A stretch of DNA of 23,720 nt from Bigelowiella natans CCMP2755 (Eukaryota; Cercozoa; Chlorarachniophyceae), in contig ADNK01001777.1 of NCBI GenBank assembly GCA_000320545.1, forward strand, positions 1 through 23,720, written 5' to 3'. The first letter of the stretch is position 1. The number at the start of each line of letters is the position of its first letter. Under the pieces are notes generated by a model, which saw nothing but the letters and a program-made list of their open reading frames with translations, was not told the DNA's origin and made no database searches. Positions 10,466 through 21,401 of this stretch are shown in pieces. The translations under genes and the position numbers were made by a program.

Positions 10466-12393
10466 GAGTATGTACATGTGGACGAATGTCCACTTGCTGT
10501 AAAGCATGCATCTATAAAAATTAGAGACGTATGAACATGTGCACATGCTCGTGCCATCTCGCACATGTATTTGCTAGGGGAAGCTTGACTATAATTGCCA
10601 TATGCTGCGCATGAGTTCCTTCCCAAGATACGGACGTGTCCGTTGATTTTTTTATTTATAATTATTACACAGAAAGTCATCTCCGAGCTTATCCAAACCG
10701 AGAGAATAGGATTAGGTGTTACCACCCCCATGGAGATTGCCGTGGTTGTGAAGAACTGGAGGGAAATTAATCATGCAGAGTAAGACAAACACAAAAAAAC
10801 ACACATACACACACACACACACACGAACGTAGAAAACATACATATCAGTCAGTCAATGTGGACCACAAACACCACCGCAAACGCTCGCGCATGCTCACAC
10901 CATATTGTTCTCAACCCCTACAGGGACGACACCAATATTCGTAAACAAATTCAAATTAGCGACGGCGGCGGCGGCGGCTGCTCGTCATTATCTGTCCTTA
11001 CATCCATGAGGATCTTCTCGGTGAGGCCGAGATGAACGGGCAAGCTTCCGATGTATAGTCTCCGAGCTTGGCGCGTGTATTGAAGCTGAGCACCCCCTGC
11101 TTGGCTAAGAGTCCCCGTAGCCACAGCTGCGTGAATAACTTCCTGATTCAGCGTTCCTGCGGTTAGGCCCGTTTGTGCCATGGGTACATGAACTCTTGGA
11201 GCTATGCCGAAACCTATCGTCGGGATAATGGAAGTTGTAATAATAAGAAGGTGTTGAAGTCCAAACAACAAGACGGGGCTGGTTCGATGGATGAACCTAT
11301 CAACGACTGGATGATAATGATACGGCATCGCAGCAGAGTAAAGTAATACCTGTTGCGGGCGCCGGCTTGTCCTCCTCTGATGAAGAGTCGGAACTTGATG
11401 ATGAGTCGCTGCTTGAACTGCTAGACCTTTACGCCGAGAGAAGAGGGTGTAGAGATAATATATACAACAACGGAGACAACAGCAAATGTCAAGGAAAAAG
11501 ATAGTGAAAAAAAATAATAAATCCACGTGCTGGTTTATAAAGATCGCATGAACACGCCGCGCATGAAAACGCGTAAACCGTCAGAACCACCAAGCACACG
11601 ACACGCATACATCCACAGCAGTGCATACCTGTCCCGTCTCCTGCGCCCTCTATCCCTCCCGCGGTCCCGGCGTCCTCTACGTCGATCATAACTGCGCCTA
11701 TCTCTATCCCTATCCCTCCCCCCTCTCCGTCGGTCCCGATCTCTGTCTCTCCCCCCTCGCCTTCGACCCCTGTCACGGTCCCGCCCGCCGTCACGTTCAT
11801 CGTCGCGACTATCCTTATTTCGACGCCGATCTTTATCCCGTTCACTGCGCCTTCTGCGATCGCGGCTACGGCTTCGGCTAATGCGTGTAAAAGAGAGAGA
11901 GTATCGATCGGGGCTGCTGTGTTGTGATGATGATATGCTCGAGAACGCCAATGCAGGCAGGCACGCGGAAAGAAATTTCACTCAGAAAGTGCTAAACCCA
12001 CACCATTTGTATATCGTTCAAATTTGAGTATCTCTAAATGAATTCCTAATTTCGCCGATGCCGATCGGTGGGTCTGTGCGGCACCTGCGATCCTTCTTCT
12101 TAGAGTTCTTTTTCCTAGATTCATCGGAACGTTTTCCTGGCGCACAGAGAAACAACTGTAAGATTCTCAGTGAAATGATCATTGGGAAATCGTTTGCACC
12201 TTTCTCGTTGGCGGATGCTTCCTTCTTTTTTGCCCCTTCTGACAAAAATCGGGTTCGGTCAAAGTGATTTTTCCAGCACACACCACTCCCGGGCGGAATC
12301 GTGAACATAATTCGAAAATTGAATACCTGGTGTTGTTATCTTGCCATCTTCCCTCCCTTCTTCAACCTTTTCTTCTTCTGGAAACGCTCGCAT
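8769..12393 (-). CDS. U2AF2: Splicing factor U2AF large subunit (U2AF65), lacking a visible RRM2
   Basis: U2AF65 binds the polypyrimidine tract and helps recruit U2 snRNP to the 3' splice site. The model is complement(join(8769..9178,9403..9469,9646..9860,9959..10005,10240..10382,10669..10755,11002..11213,11350..11426,11629..11877,12085..12136,12200..12238,12327..12393)), 554 residues, all joins in phase. Acidic and Lys-rich start; Arg/Ser/Asp-rich RS-like domain (~53-136); Ser/Asp stretch; RRM1 (~212-305: TRQARRLYIGSL, FVEFRSIADTT, GRALRIGRPADFKPLP); short linker (FPAGAFKPPKLNAGAG); U2AF-homology motif UHM (~371-470: TKVLHLLNMVKAEEL, DVKDECAKHGPV, GTIFVLFEE); acidic Ala/Glu/Thr-rich tail. 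The canonical RRM2 between RRM1 and UHM is not found in exons or introns. The UHM Arg-X-Phe position reads Met-Thr-Phe. The start at 12393 is chosen because it directly opens the first clean exon; an in-frame ATG at 12501 would add 36 residues. Head-to-head with TOP3A. Confidence 0.92.
10153..10191. repeat. (GA)n microsatellite in a U2AF2 intron
   Basis: It lies in the intron 10006-10239, reading as (CU)n in the transcript. This intron sits where the RRM2 coding sequence would be expected in a canonical U2AF65. Confidence 0.95.
10434..10462. repeat. (TA)n microsatellite in a U2AF2 intron
   Basis: About 14 TA units lie in the intron 10383-10668, which splits RRM1. Confidence 0.95.
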
Positions 12394-12735
12394 CCTCCCA
12401 CCAGAGAGAGTAGCAGGTACAATTGCAGGATGGCTCGCGTGCGCGCACTTCGTGAATTTGATGCTTAGACGATTCAGCATAACGAAGCCTTCCACGTGCA
12501 CAGAGGAAGAGACTTTTCTCTAACTACGACAAGGAACTTTAGGACATTTTTATATAAATTATAGCCTCTTCTTCCTAGTCGTACTTCTGGAATGTGACCC
12601 CGATTTTTGTTTGGTAAAATTAAAAATCGCAACGAACCAGCATGGCTTCCCGCCTTGCTTGGTGGTGAACGGGAGGTTCGATGCGAGAAAGGAAGGACGG
12701 GAGATATTCCAGGAAACAAAAAGTGACCGATAAGC
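12394..12735. promoter_or_regulatory. Shared divergent promoter region of U2AF2 and TOP3A
   Basis: The two start codons face away from each other with about 340 bases between them (about 230 if U2AF starts at 12501). Both promoters and 5' leaders must fit here or overlap the genes. The stretch is of mixed composition, with an AT-rich core near 12545-12565 (TTTTATATAAATTATA) that could serve as a TATA-like element for either direction. No simple repeats interrupt it, unlike most non-coding sequence in the window. Confidence 0.55.
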
Positions 12736-15700
12736 ATGCGCGTATTAAGCGTAGCAGAGAAGCCTTCAGTGGCAAAAAAACTGGCACAGATTTTGGGCCG
12801 GTCGGGAAGACCGAATCAGCGCAGCGGTCCTTCGGTTTACAACAAGATCTTTGATATCAAAATGGAACTCGAAAACCAAAACGTGGATATGGCGATTACA
12901 TCCGTCACTGGACATCTCATGCAATTGGAGTTCGAAGGTAATTACAGTAGCTGGGGAGCTGTCTCTCCAAATGAGCTGTTTGATGCGCCGATCTCGAAGT
13001 CAGTGCCAAAGGATAAAAAGAATGTGGAAAGAAACCTTCAAATTGAGGCCCGGAAGGCCCAGTGGCTCGTCCTATGGCTCGATTGTGACAGAGAGGGTGA
13101 AAATATAGCGTTTGAAGTCATCCAAGTGTGCTGCAGTGCAAATCGCAACTTGAGGATATCACGTGCACAGTTTTCATCGCTCATTCCGGCAGACATTTGG
13201 AGGGCTGTGCGAAGTTTGAGAGATCCCAACGAAAATCACTCCATCGCTGTTGATACGCGCCAAGAGCTTGATCTACGACTCGGAGCAGCTTTCACCCGGT
13301 GGCAAACAATGCACTTTCAGAAGCGGTTTGAGGGTGTGGACGGAGTCGTAAGCTACGGGCCATGTCAATTTCCCACTCTAGGCTTTGTGGTGGAGAGGTT
13401 CCTTGAGAGGGAGAGCTTCGTTTCGGAGCCATTTTGGAAGATCGCTGTCACCCATAAGCCTGAGAAAGATGGGCCTACCGCGTACTTCAGCTGGGAGCGA
13501 AGACGTTTATTCTGCCACTTTTCTACATTAGTCTTATATAGGTTATGCCTAGATAACCCGATCGCGACGGTCACGGACTCCCATGCACGTGAAAGTAATT
13601 CTTAGAAACTAGTATAAAGTAACATGGACCCCTTTTTTTTAAGAAAAAGAACAACGAGGAAAGACCAATCGCTCTTTTCAGAACGGCATGTAAATGTGAT
13701 GCGTTCTACCTGCCCAAATAATCCATACATCATCCAATTAATATCATTTTATTTAGAACTGAACTTTTGTTTCTATGTCCCACTAAAAATTAGAGCTCTT
13801 TTATTTATAGCTTTGCTCGCATGCAATACTCCTGAATGGTGGTTCCCATCATTTTTTTCACAGAGAGAAAATACCGTCCGTACCCCTTGGCAACTGTGGA
13901 GTTTCAAAAGAGGGCTGTCCGGTATCTACGCATGGACTCAAAGCGCGCAATGGACGTGGCGGAAAAGTTATATCAAAAAGGAATTCTTAGCTACCCCCGC
14001 ACAGAGACAGACAAGTTCAGTAATAGGATACAGGACAGATGCGGACATATCCGTCATTATTACCTCCCACTGCACATTGATACAATTACACTACCTTTTA
14101 CTTCTAAATTCCCCTATCCTGACGAATTTTCTGGAGTTTCTTTGTTTCTTTTTTGTTTTAAAAGTTTTCCTATTCTTCTTTTCATGATATAATAGGTTTA
14201 GCAAGGACTTTGACTTAAGGAGCTTGGTGCAGATTCAGACGCAGTCCCCAGCTTTTGGGGCTTACGCGACTCGTTTACTTAATAATAACGAGTTTCAGAA
14301 TCCGCGGCAAGGAAGTAACGACGACGGAGCGCATCCCCCGATACACCCAAAAACCTTTGACCCCTCTCTTTCCGGCGACGAGAAAAGAGTGTTCGATTTA
14401 GTCGCGCGTCATTTCCTCGCTTGCTGTTCCCAGGACGCAATAGGCCATGAGACAACCGTAAAAATTAGCATCGGCTACGAGTCGTTTGTCGCGACGGTAA
14501 GGAAGTATGACATAGAATCTATTTGCATTTAGTATAGCAGCTCATTGCTCGGTTCCAGCAATCAGAACATCTTTATTGCGAACCACCACCCACCACCACA
14601 GTTGTAACATGAGTATCAGTCTGTATTCGGACATCCTGATCAGCAGCAAAGTAGTTGATGCAGCAGGGACCCCTCTCTCTTAAGAACATGCCCATTTTTC
14701 TAACTCACACCCTTTTTTTGGATCAGGGTTTGATGATTACTGCCCGAAACTATCTTGAAGTTTACACGTTTGAGCGATGGAATACCAAGACGATTCCAAT
14801 CTACAATCTCGGACAAGAATTCACGCCGAGCAGTTTACGTTTAGAAAACGGGAAGACCGAGCCGCCAAAACTTCTCACCGAAGCAGACTTAATACAGCTG
14901 ATGAACAAGGTCAATGATAGTGGTAAACCGTACAGACAATACTAAGCAGAAACATATTAAGCTCGATTTGCAATTTAAAACTGTACAATCCGCTTCCAAA
15001 CACCACAATAATATCTCCAATATGTGTTTGTGCATCATAGAATGGAATAGGGACGGACGCAACGATTGCAGAGCACATTTCCAAGGTGAAGGATCGCAAC
15101 TACGTTTTGATGGAAGGCCAATTCTTTAAGCCTTGCAACCTCGGCATCGCTCTTGTTCAAGGGTACAAACGCCTGGAGCTAGCCATGTCGTCCCCTTATC
15201 TCCGCCAAAAGATGGAAGCTGATATTTCAGAAATCGCAGAGGTTATTCCCTCATAATTACAACATTTTTTGCTCTTTCTTCAATTTGATGCATCGTATGT
15301 ATTTTTTTACTAGGGGAAGAAAAGCAAACAAGAGGTTCTACGAGACTGCCTCGGCCACATGAAGGAGGTGTATGAGACGGTACAGCAACTTTTTTAACAT
15401 ATATCACAAATAAGTCGTCCAATCGAGTGCAGCAAGCAATTTGAAGAAAACTGAAGGATAATCGTGTAGCCCTTAATAAAAAAAGAGAGAGAGGGAGAGA
15501 AAGAGAGGGAGCAGCAGCAGCAGCAAAAGAGAGGAGGGGTCAGAGAGACAGTAATCATACTGCATTTTTGTACATAGATTCTCGGATCGGCGAATCTGAT
15601 GGAAGAGGAGATGGCGCATCACTTCCTTCCTCTAGGTGAGGGGGGCGAGTCGAAGACCATCCGTCGCCAATTCTCACATTGTGGCAGTTGCGATTCTATG

Positions 15701-17179
15701 ATGTCGCACCGCAAAAGCAGCGGCGTGAAGAGATTTCTGCGATGTGACACCTGTGCACAGTCTCACCTGCTACCTAACAATGGATCACTCAAACCGATGG
15801 ATTTCCGCTGTCCCCTCTGCAACTTTCAGGTGATTAACCCAACAAAGTACTAATAGTTGGTGCTAGTCGTCGAATCTATGCTGTTAACTAGTAGATGGTT
15901 AGCGAAATCGCATCCTAAATGCGGCGCTTTCGTCATCCTTCGCCTCCTCTTGTTCCCGTGCTTATTCTGCTGTGCCTCTTTTCTTTCCCCCCAATTGATT
16001 AAGATTCTGGAAGTTACCAACACTACAAAGAAAAAGTCCCACACTGTGTGTCCATACTGCTACAACAATCCGCCCGTGCGCGACATCGAGGATGCAGCTG
16101 AGAATGTAATCTCAGAGCGCATTATCGTTTGTTATCGGATGTTAAAACTGCTCAAAATCGAAATAGAATTGACAAAGTATTACAACGTGACGAAATTTAA
16201 AATATCAGGGGGGTAACATTCGCGGATTTCGCTGCTTTAATTGTTCTGAGCCTCGATGTGCAATGGCAACGAAAAGAGACGAGAAACCAATATTTCCCTG
16301 TCGTAAGTGTCCTGGAGCTCTGTCTGTCAAAGTCTCAGTAAAAAACAACAAGGTCGAAATATTGCCCAAGTACCATTTTCGAAACTCTCTTTTTTAAATA
16401 TTTTCCATTTCCTTTCTCTTCTCCTCCACCCTTCTCTGTTTCGGTTCATTGTATTTTCAGAGGAGGCACTTTCTCGGGTGCAACAAATATCCAAAATGCA
16501 GCTGCTCAGTGTTCATAACCGGAGCGAAGAGCGTGGAGCAGACGAAGATTCAGTGCGAAAGATGCTCGTGCCCATCCCGGCCTGCGTTCAAACTGAGATT
16601 CGTTTTCGAAAGATCTGTTCACCCCACTCTCTCCTCCGTCCCCGAGTTCGTAGGATGCATTGGGTAATATGTGCAGTAATATCAATACCGCGAGCCATTT
16701 CTAAGTAAAAATCCAATGGGATATTGCTCTGTGTAACCTTCACAACATTTATTCTATCACTTTCAAAATATATTTGCGCTTTGTTTCATTTTTCTCCCCA
16801 AATCAGATGCTCTGCGGATCTCGCTGCTGTGTTGCGATGGTCATCTGACAAGAGCACCAAGGGAGGAAAATATAGCAAGTCTTCTTCTCGTAAGAGGCCG
16901 TCATCAACGAATTTTAGTGCTACCACTGGGAATAGGAAGCAATACCAAAGACTAAATTTAGATCACAGGCAAAGCAACAACTATAAATATGAAAAAAAAG
17001 CCAACGGGAAAGCCAAGAAGGGAACCCGAAACGGGAGCGGTAATAAATTCTATTCTCGCCAGAATAAGGCGAGTTATAGTAGGAATGGCAGTGGTAGTAG
17101 TAGTTATTCTGACGGAGGTTTCAAATGCTTCAAATGTGGCGAGTCAGGTCATTTTGCGAATAAATGTCCAAATAGATGA
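12736..17179 (+). CDS. TOP3A: DNA topoisomerase III alpha (type IA) with zinc-ribbon array and CCHC knuckle
   Basis: This enzyme cuts and passes single strands; with a RecQ helicase and RMI1 it dissolves double Holliday junctions. The model is join(12736..13588,13864..14014,14196..14496,14727..14909,15041..15241,15314..15379,15578..15829,16004..16105,16209..16352,16461..16663,16807..17179), 942 residues, all in phase. [18 protein letters not shown] (residues 6-17) and acidic LDCDREGEN (D116, D118, E120). Catalytic tyrosine at ~Y328 in [11 protein letters not shown]. Family motifs [34 protein letters not shown] and [13 protein letters not shown] mark it as alpha rather than beta. From residue ~600 several Cys pairs (CGSC, CDTC, CPLC, CPYC, CFNC, CRKC, CERC) suggest tandem zinc ribbons. 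A Lys/Arg/Ser/Asn-rich linker leads to a CCHC knuckle (C926, C929, H934, C939) just before the stop. The first donor could be at 13595 instead of 13589 (two residues longer). Confidence 0.96.
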
Positions 17180-17651
17180 GCACGTTGGCAATTACTAGAT
17201 TAAACAAATGAAATAATATGTCCGATCCGCGTATGCAAATGTGCATGTGTGTCTAACGCTAAACGAGAGACCCAATAGGTTATGCTGGTATGGTGAGCTT
17301 GTGCATATTTATGCAGTTGGCTAGCTAGACTACACTACACACATCTGACATGCCAAATTACCGTTGCGATGAGCTCACATCATATTCATGCAACCTGCTA
17401 GACATTGATGAAGCTACACATTACGGGCACTATCTATCTAGCTATAGCAGCGATGAAGTGTGATACAACAAAGCTACGCAACTACGTGTGGATCGAGGCG
17501 GGACATATATCGTCGCTATGATGTACTTAGGCAGCGCGTGAAGTACGTACTCTCCAAATATTGCAACTTCGCGAAATGATGTCAGACGTGTTATGATTTT
17601 CGGTTTGTTTTACATGTACTCAAAATCATCTGGGCATGCTGAATAGAATGT
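17180..17651. other. Convergent spacer between TOP3A and PSMD8
   Basis: No gene is seen. Both neighbours end here, so it should contain two 3' untranslated regions and polyadenylation signals. An A-rich stretch follows the TOP3A stop (near 17200-17215). The middle carries palindromic words like those of 7775-8690 (GGCTAGCTAG near 17320, repeated TGCAT, GTACGTAC near 17545), but at lower density. Confidence 0.5.
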
Positions 17652-18912
17652 CTACACGATGCGCTCAAGTTCTGTGGCGAAACCCAGGGATTCTTCGATG
17701 AGATCCTTTGACTTCAGCTCCAGCTTGGATTCTACCTTCTGATTCCAATGGATCTCACCACTCTCAATGCTCCACCCGCGTTTCTGGGCATATGCTTTAA
17801 TTTTTTCGTCAGTGTCTAAGAGAAGGAGTGTCTTCGCTTCCTTAAATGGCACGCTCTTGTACGCTTTCATGCTACATTCAGATATCCGTTCCCTGATAAA
17901 AGCATACGGATGCTCAGCTGATTTTGGATCATACGAATATGAGGTTAGTACCTAACAGTGTCCACAAGAGTATCCATGAAATAGATGTAGTAGTCACTGG
18001 GAATTTTCTCCCTAGCCTTGCGCACTTTGCTGTAGCTACCTTCCATTAATCTCTGTTCTACTTCGATGGGATATGAGATATATATGTCCTTTCTAGCTTC
18101 TAACGGAATCAGTTCTAGCTCTGTATGGAATTCCGACAGCTTGCTCTCCGCCAAAAGGTGCATAAGGTTGAGTCCAAGAATCATCCATTTCCGCGCAGAT
18201 TCCAAGATAACGTCGCTGATAGGTATGAATTTCAGCTCGAGGGTGGGAGTAGATGTGAATACAATTAGACCTGTAATCTCTGTAGTAAAGCTGAACTTGA
18301 GCAATATGGCGCTTGAAGGAATCGATATCCCTTATTGTGGCACTGTACAAAGTTGCGAGCTCCAGAGCCTCACCTGAAATTTTTAAATTAAGCTGTGCTT
18401 CGAAAAGGTACAGGTGCGTGCACATTTCCGCCAAAATTATTCTCCTAACTGAAAGAGTACAATGTGGTAAGATTGATTAAAAACTTACGGGAAAGTAACA
18501 GTTGCTCCTTTGCTGCTTTCATATCGGTTTCCATCGTAGTTGTAGCGTCAAACTCCAACATTGCAATCTATGCATGAGATAATCATATTTACATTTCCAT
18601 GATCTCTCATATGCGATGAACAAAGTGGCTAGATGCCTACATCTTTCCTGACGTTCGATCATATTATCAAGGCTATATATCTTATATCGTGTGATATCCA
18701 TCCACTATCACATGCATTCTTGCGCAATTAAGGAAGAAGAAAAATGATACATGCTTTGCTCAAAAATTTGAAGGATTTGTTGAATATGATACCTTAATCT
18801 TCGTTAGTGTAGCTGCCCCTTTTTTTAGAGCACCTGCATCCTTATTGTTGGCCTCCAGTGTCCTAAGGGCTGATTTGAAATCATTCAGCAGCGGCTTCAT
18901 AGTGGTGGCCAT
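17652..18912 (-). CDS. PSMD8: 26S proteasome regulatory particle lid subunit Rpn12 (PSMD8)
   Basis: Rpn12 is a small PCI-domain subunit of the 19S lid, which feeds ubiquitinated proteins to the proteasome. The model is complement(join(17652..17892,17952..18215,18271..18373,18489..18567,18793..18912)), 268 residues, close to the length of other Rpn12 proteins, all joins in phase. Marks of the family, in order: KEQLLLSREALELATLYSAT, SFKRHIAQVQLYYRDY, MILGLNLMHLLAESKLSEFH, TELELIP, a YISYPIEVEQRLMEGSYSKV block (the best-conserved PCI core, residues ~145-165), YYIYFMDTLVDTVR, MKAYKSVPFKEAKTLL and the C-terminal IKAYAQKRGW...ELERIV. The start at 18912 (ATGGCC, G at +4) fits the family; an in-frame ATG at 18954 exists upstream. 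The intron at 18216-18270 is only 55 bases. Convergent with TOP3A. Confidence 0.95.
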
Positions 18913-20182
18913 TGCTCCAGGTGCCTTCGCACTGTGTGACTCATAAAGGCACATCTGATTCGGTGAGATTATCGTAAAATGGAAAATTATCACCAAATTT
19001 AGATGTCGTATGTATCAAATATAATGTAATCATTTTTATTTTTGATTTAAGTTGTACTTATTTACGGCTTAACGAAACTCTCACTTCGAAGAAGAAAATG
19101 GTCCTCTATTTGTCTCAGATACTTCATTTTCAAGATAAATTAAAAATTTAGTGAAATACATTTAAAATTTGGGAACAATGATGAGACAAAGCCGATATAC
19201 CTTCGATGTCTCCCAACTACTTTGGAGAAAAAATCCAACATATAGTTTTAAATTAAATGATACATAAATTTACAAAGGAAAGGACAAACGACAAATATTT
19301 TATGATGTCGTACTATATATTTAGAAGAAACTAAAAAATATGTGGACAATACATTCCTGCGACATGCACATCTTGATACGAGCTTCGGAAGACCTTTTGC
19401 CGAATCTCAAACCATACTGATCCCAGAAGGTGGTGAGTAATTTCGTTCAAAAAAATCATAAAGAAAGGGGATTTTTGCAAATTCAGTCTGCGAGGAAGCA
19501 ACTGTAGGTCTTAACTTCGGTGGATTTTATGGCTGCCCACCCCTGCTGTACTGGGCTCTATTTTTTCCCCCACGCTCTCCCTGCTGATATACGAACATTT
19601 CTGGATTATCACTCAGTTTATTTTCACTCTGAATTTATATGAATATACTCCATTGTCTCGGAAATACGGGAAAGCTTTATATATCTGGGCGTTGTTTTTT
19701 CAACAAATATTAACATGAATTACGCCACGGAGTTATCTGTGATACTTGTTTTAAACCTCTCACGATCTTGCCTACTTTAAGGAACGGTTTGATCTCCTCT
19801 CTCTATGCTTGGGTGAGAGTTCAAGCAGCAAATATGAACCTGGGAGGTAAATGCACATCTGAGTGTTGCATGGGTGCGGCCAGCTCTCACAATACATATT
19901 TCTGATGATACACATGATACTTAGTGAACCGGAGTGGATTTGCTGCCGACGAACGCTTGTCGGAGGTGCAAAGGATTGTGAGATACAGCTTCCATTCAAT
20001 CCCGATCACCAGGTTACAGAAAGGGGCAATAAGTATCTTAAGCCCACTTCTACCGAGATATTGTTTCTGCAGAGTGGTCGCGTATCTGTTCATTACGGAC
20101 TGATCACATTCTTTCTAGAAAAACTGTCTTTGGTACCTATTGCAACTTCATTACAATTGTCACAAATGAGGGTGTCTCGCAG
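18913..20182. other. AT-rich divergent spacer between PSMD8 and the PPP4R1-like gene
   Basis: 18913-19300 is AT-rich with no coding signal and probably holds the PSMD8 promoter. 19304-19432 is an open plus-strand stretch ending at a good donor (GTGAGT), and 19487-19600 is a second open stretch after a good acceptor. Around 19960-20012 is a third short open stretch (AKDCEIQLPFNPDHQ then GTTACA). These may be 5' exons of the PPP4R1-like gene, or chance; none matches a family I recognise. Confidence 0.35.
19304..19432 (+). other. Weak candidate exon, no family recognised
   Basis: This frame has no stop for about 43 codons and contains YVDNTFLRHAHLDTSFGRP followed by FAESQTILIPEG, ending at GTG|GTGAGT. 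The following acceptor near 19486 keeps phase and would continue as VCEEATVGLNFGG. The surrounding DNA is AT-rich and no start codon is evident. It could be an upstream exon of the PPP4R1-like gene, or an accidental open frame. Confidence 0.2.
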
Positions 20183-20495
20183 GTTGGCCTACGTGCGAAG
20201 AATTGGGGATTGCGCAGCCAATGTAGGGAAGCACGTGGCGCAGAAACAGCTGCTTCCTCTCCTGCCGCGGGTGAAGTAGTCTATGCAAACAAATTTACTA
20301 CCATAATGCTGTCTAAATGTGATCGAAAAAGTTGTTCGTCCAGTAAATAAGTATGTTCTGAAGTACCTACCATCTACGTCTCTGACAGATTCAAAGGGAC
20401 CAGGAGAAGGATGTGCGCTCCGCACTCGCCGAGCAGCTGGGAGAGCTTGCAGAAATATTGTCGGGCCGTGGGGATCAAACCGAGAAAAAGGAGGT

Positions 20496-20575
<80 letters not shown>

Positions 20576-20912
20576 TTAATATAGTACAGCCTTCAAGCTA
20601 CTAATGCACCCCCTCTCCCTTTTTCTCAATCCCAGGACGAAAAGAAGGTGGAGGTTTCAATGGATGAGGTACTTAGATGATCACAACATCACCACTCGAA
20701 CAACAACTACCAAAATACGTCGAATGGCCGCTTAATGGCTTCTCTCATACTCCCATTCTTGATGTTGGATACCGTCTTCTTCTTACCGTGAGTATTATCA
20801 TCATTAGACACTAGAGAAGCTCAAGGCAAATCCGAGTGTCATCTTGAATCTTCAGTTGGGCATCTCCACTCAGGTTGCTGGCGCATTGATGGCAATTTTT
20901 GATTATAACACA

Positions 20913-20956
<44 letters not shown>

Positions 20957-21359
20957 CACACACACACACACATGGCGCATATATCGCAGAACCCTCCCCA
21001 GAACGGCGTGGGCGTCTTCCTCAAGATCTCGCAGCAGCGCAAACTCCTTCACGAAACAGAGATAATCTGGGACAACGACGAAGACGACGACGCCGCCGTC
21101 GCGCCACAGCTCTTGTGGAAGCAATTCGCGGTGAAATTCAAGAACATCGACGTCAAGATGCCGGTGAAGATAGTTTGCTGGACCAAGGAGAACAAGGGCC
21201 AGAAAACAAGCGATTTCCTCGGCATGGTCGTGATGGAGCTCAGCAAACTTCTACAATATACGTCCAAATCATCGTAAGGAAAACAACGAAACCCTAATCA
21301 TCATTTACACGTATGGAGTAAAGTATTAGTAAATATGATGTAAAGTATATGTAAATATG

Positions 21360-21401
<42 letters not shown>

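Noticed and set aside
20972-21277. C2-like exon as an independent intronless nested gene starting at the ATG at 20972
   Set aside because: The ATG sits in a CA/TA repeat. A good acceptor at 20989, a good donor at 21274 and matching phase on both sides favour an internal exon, but this is not excluded.
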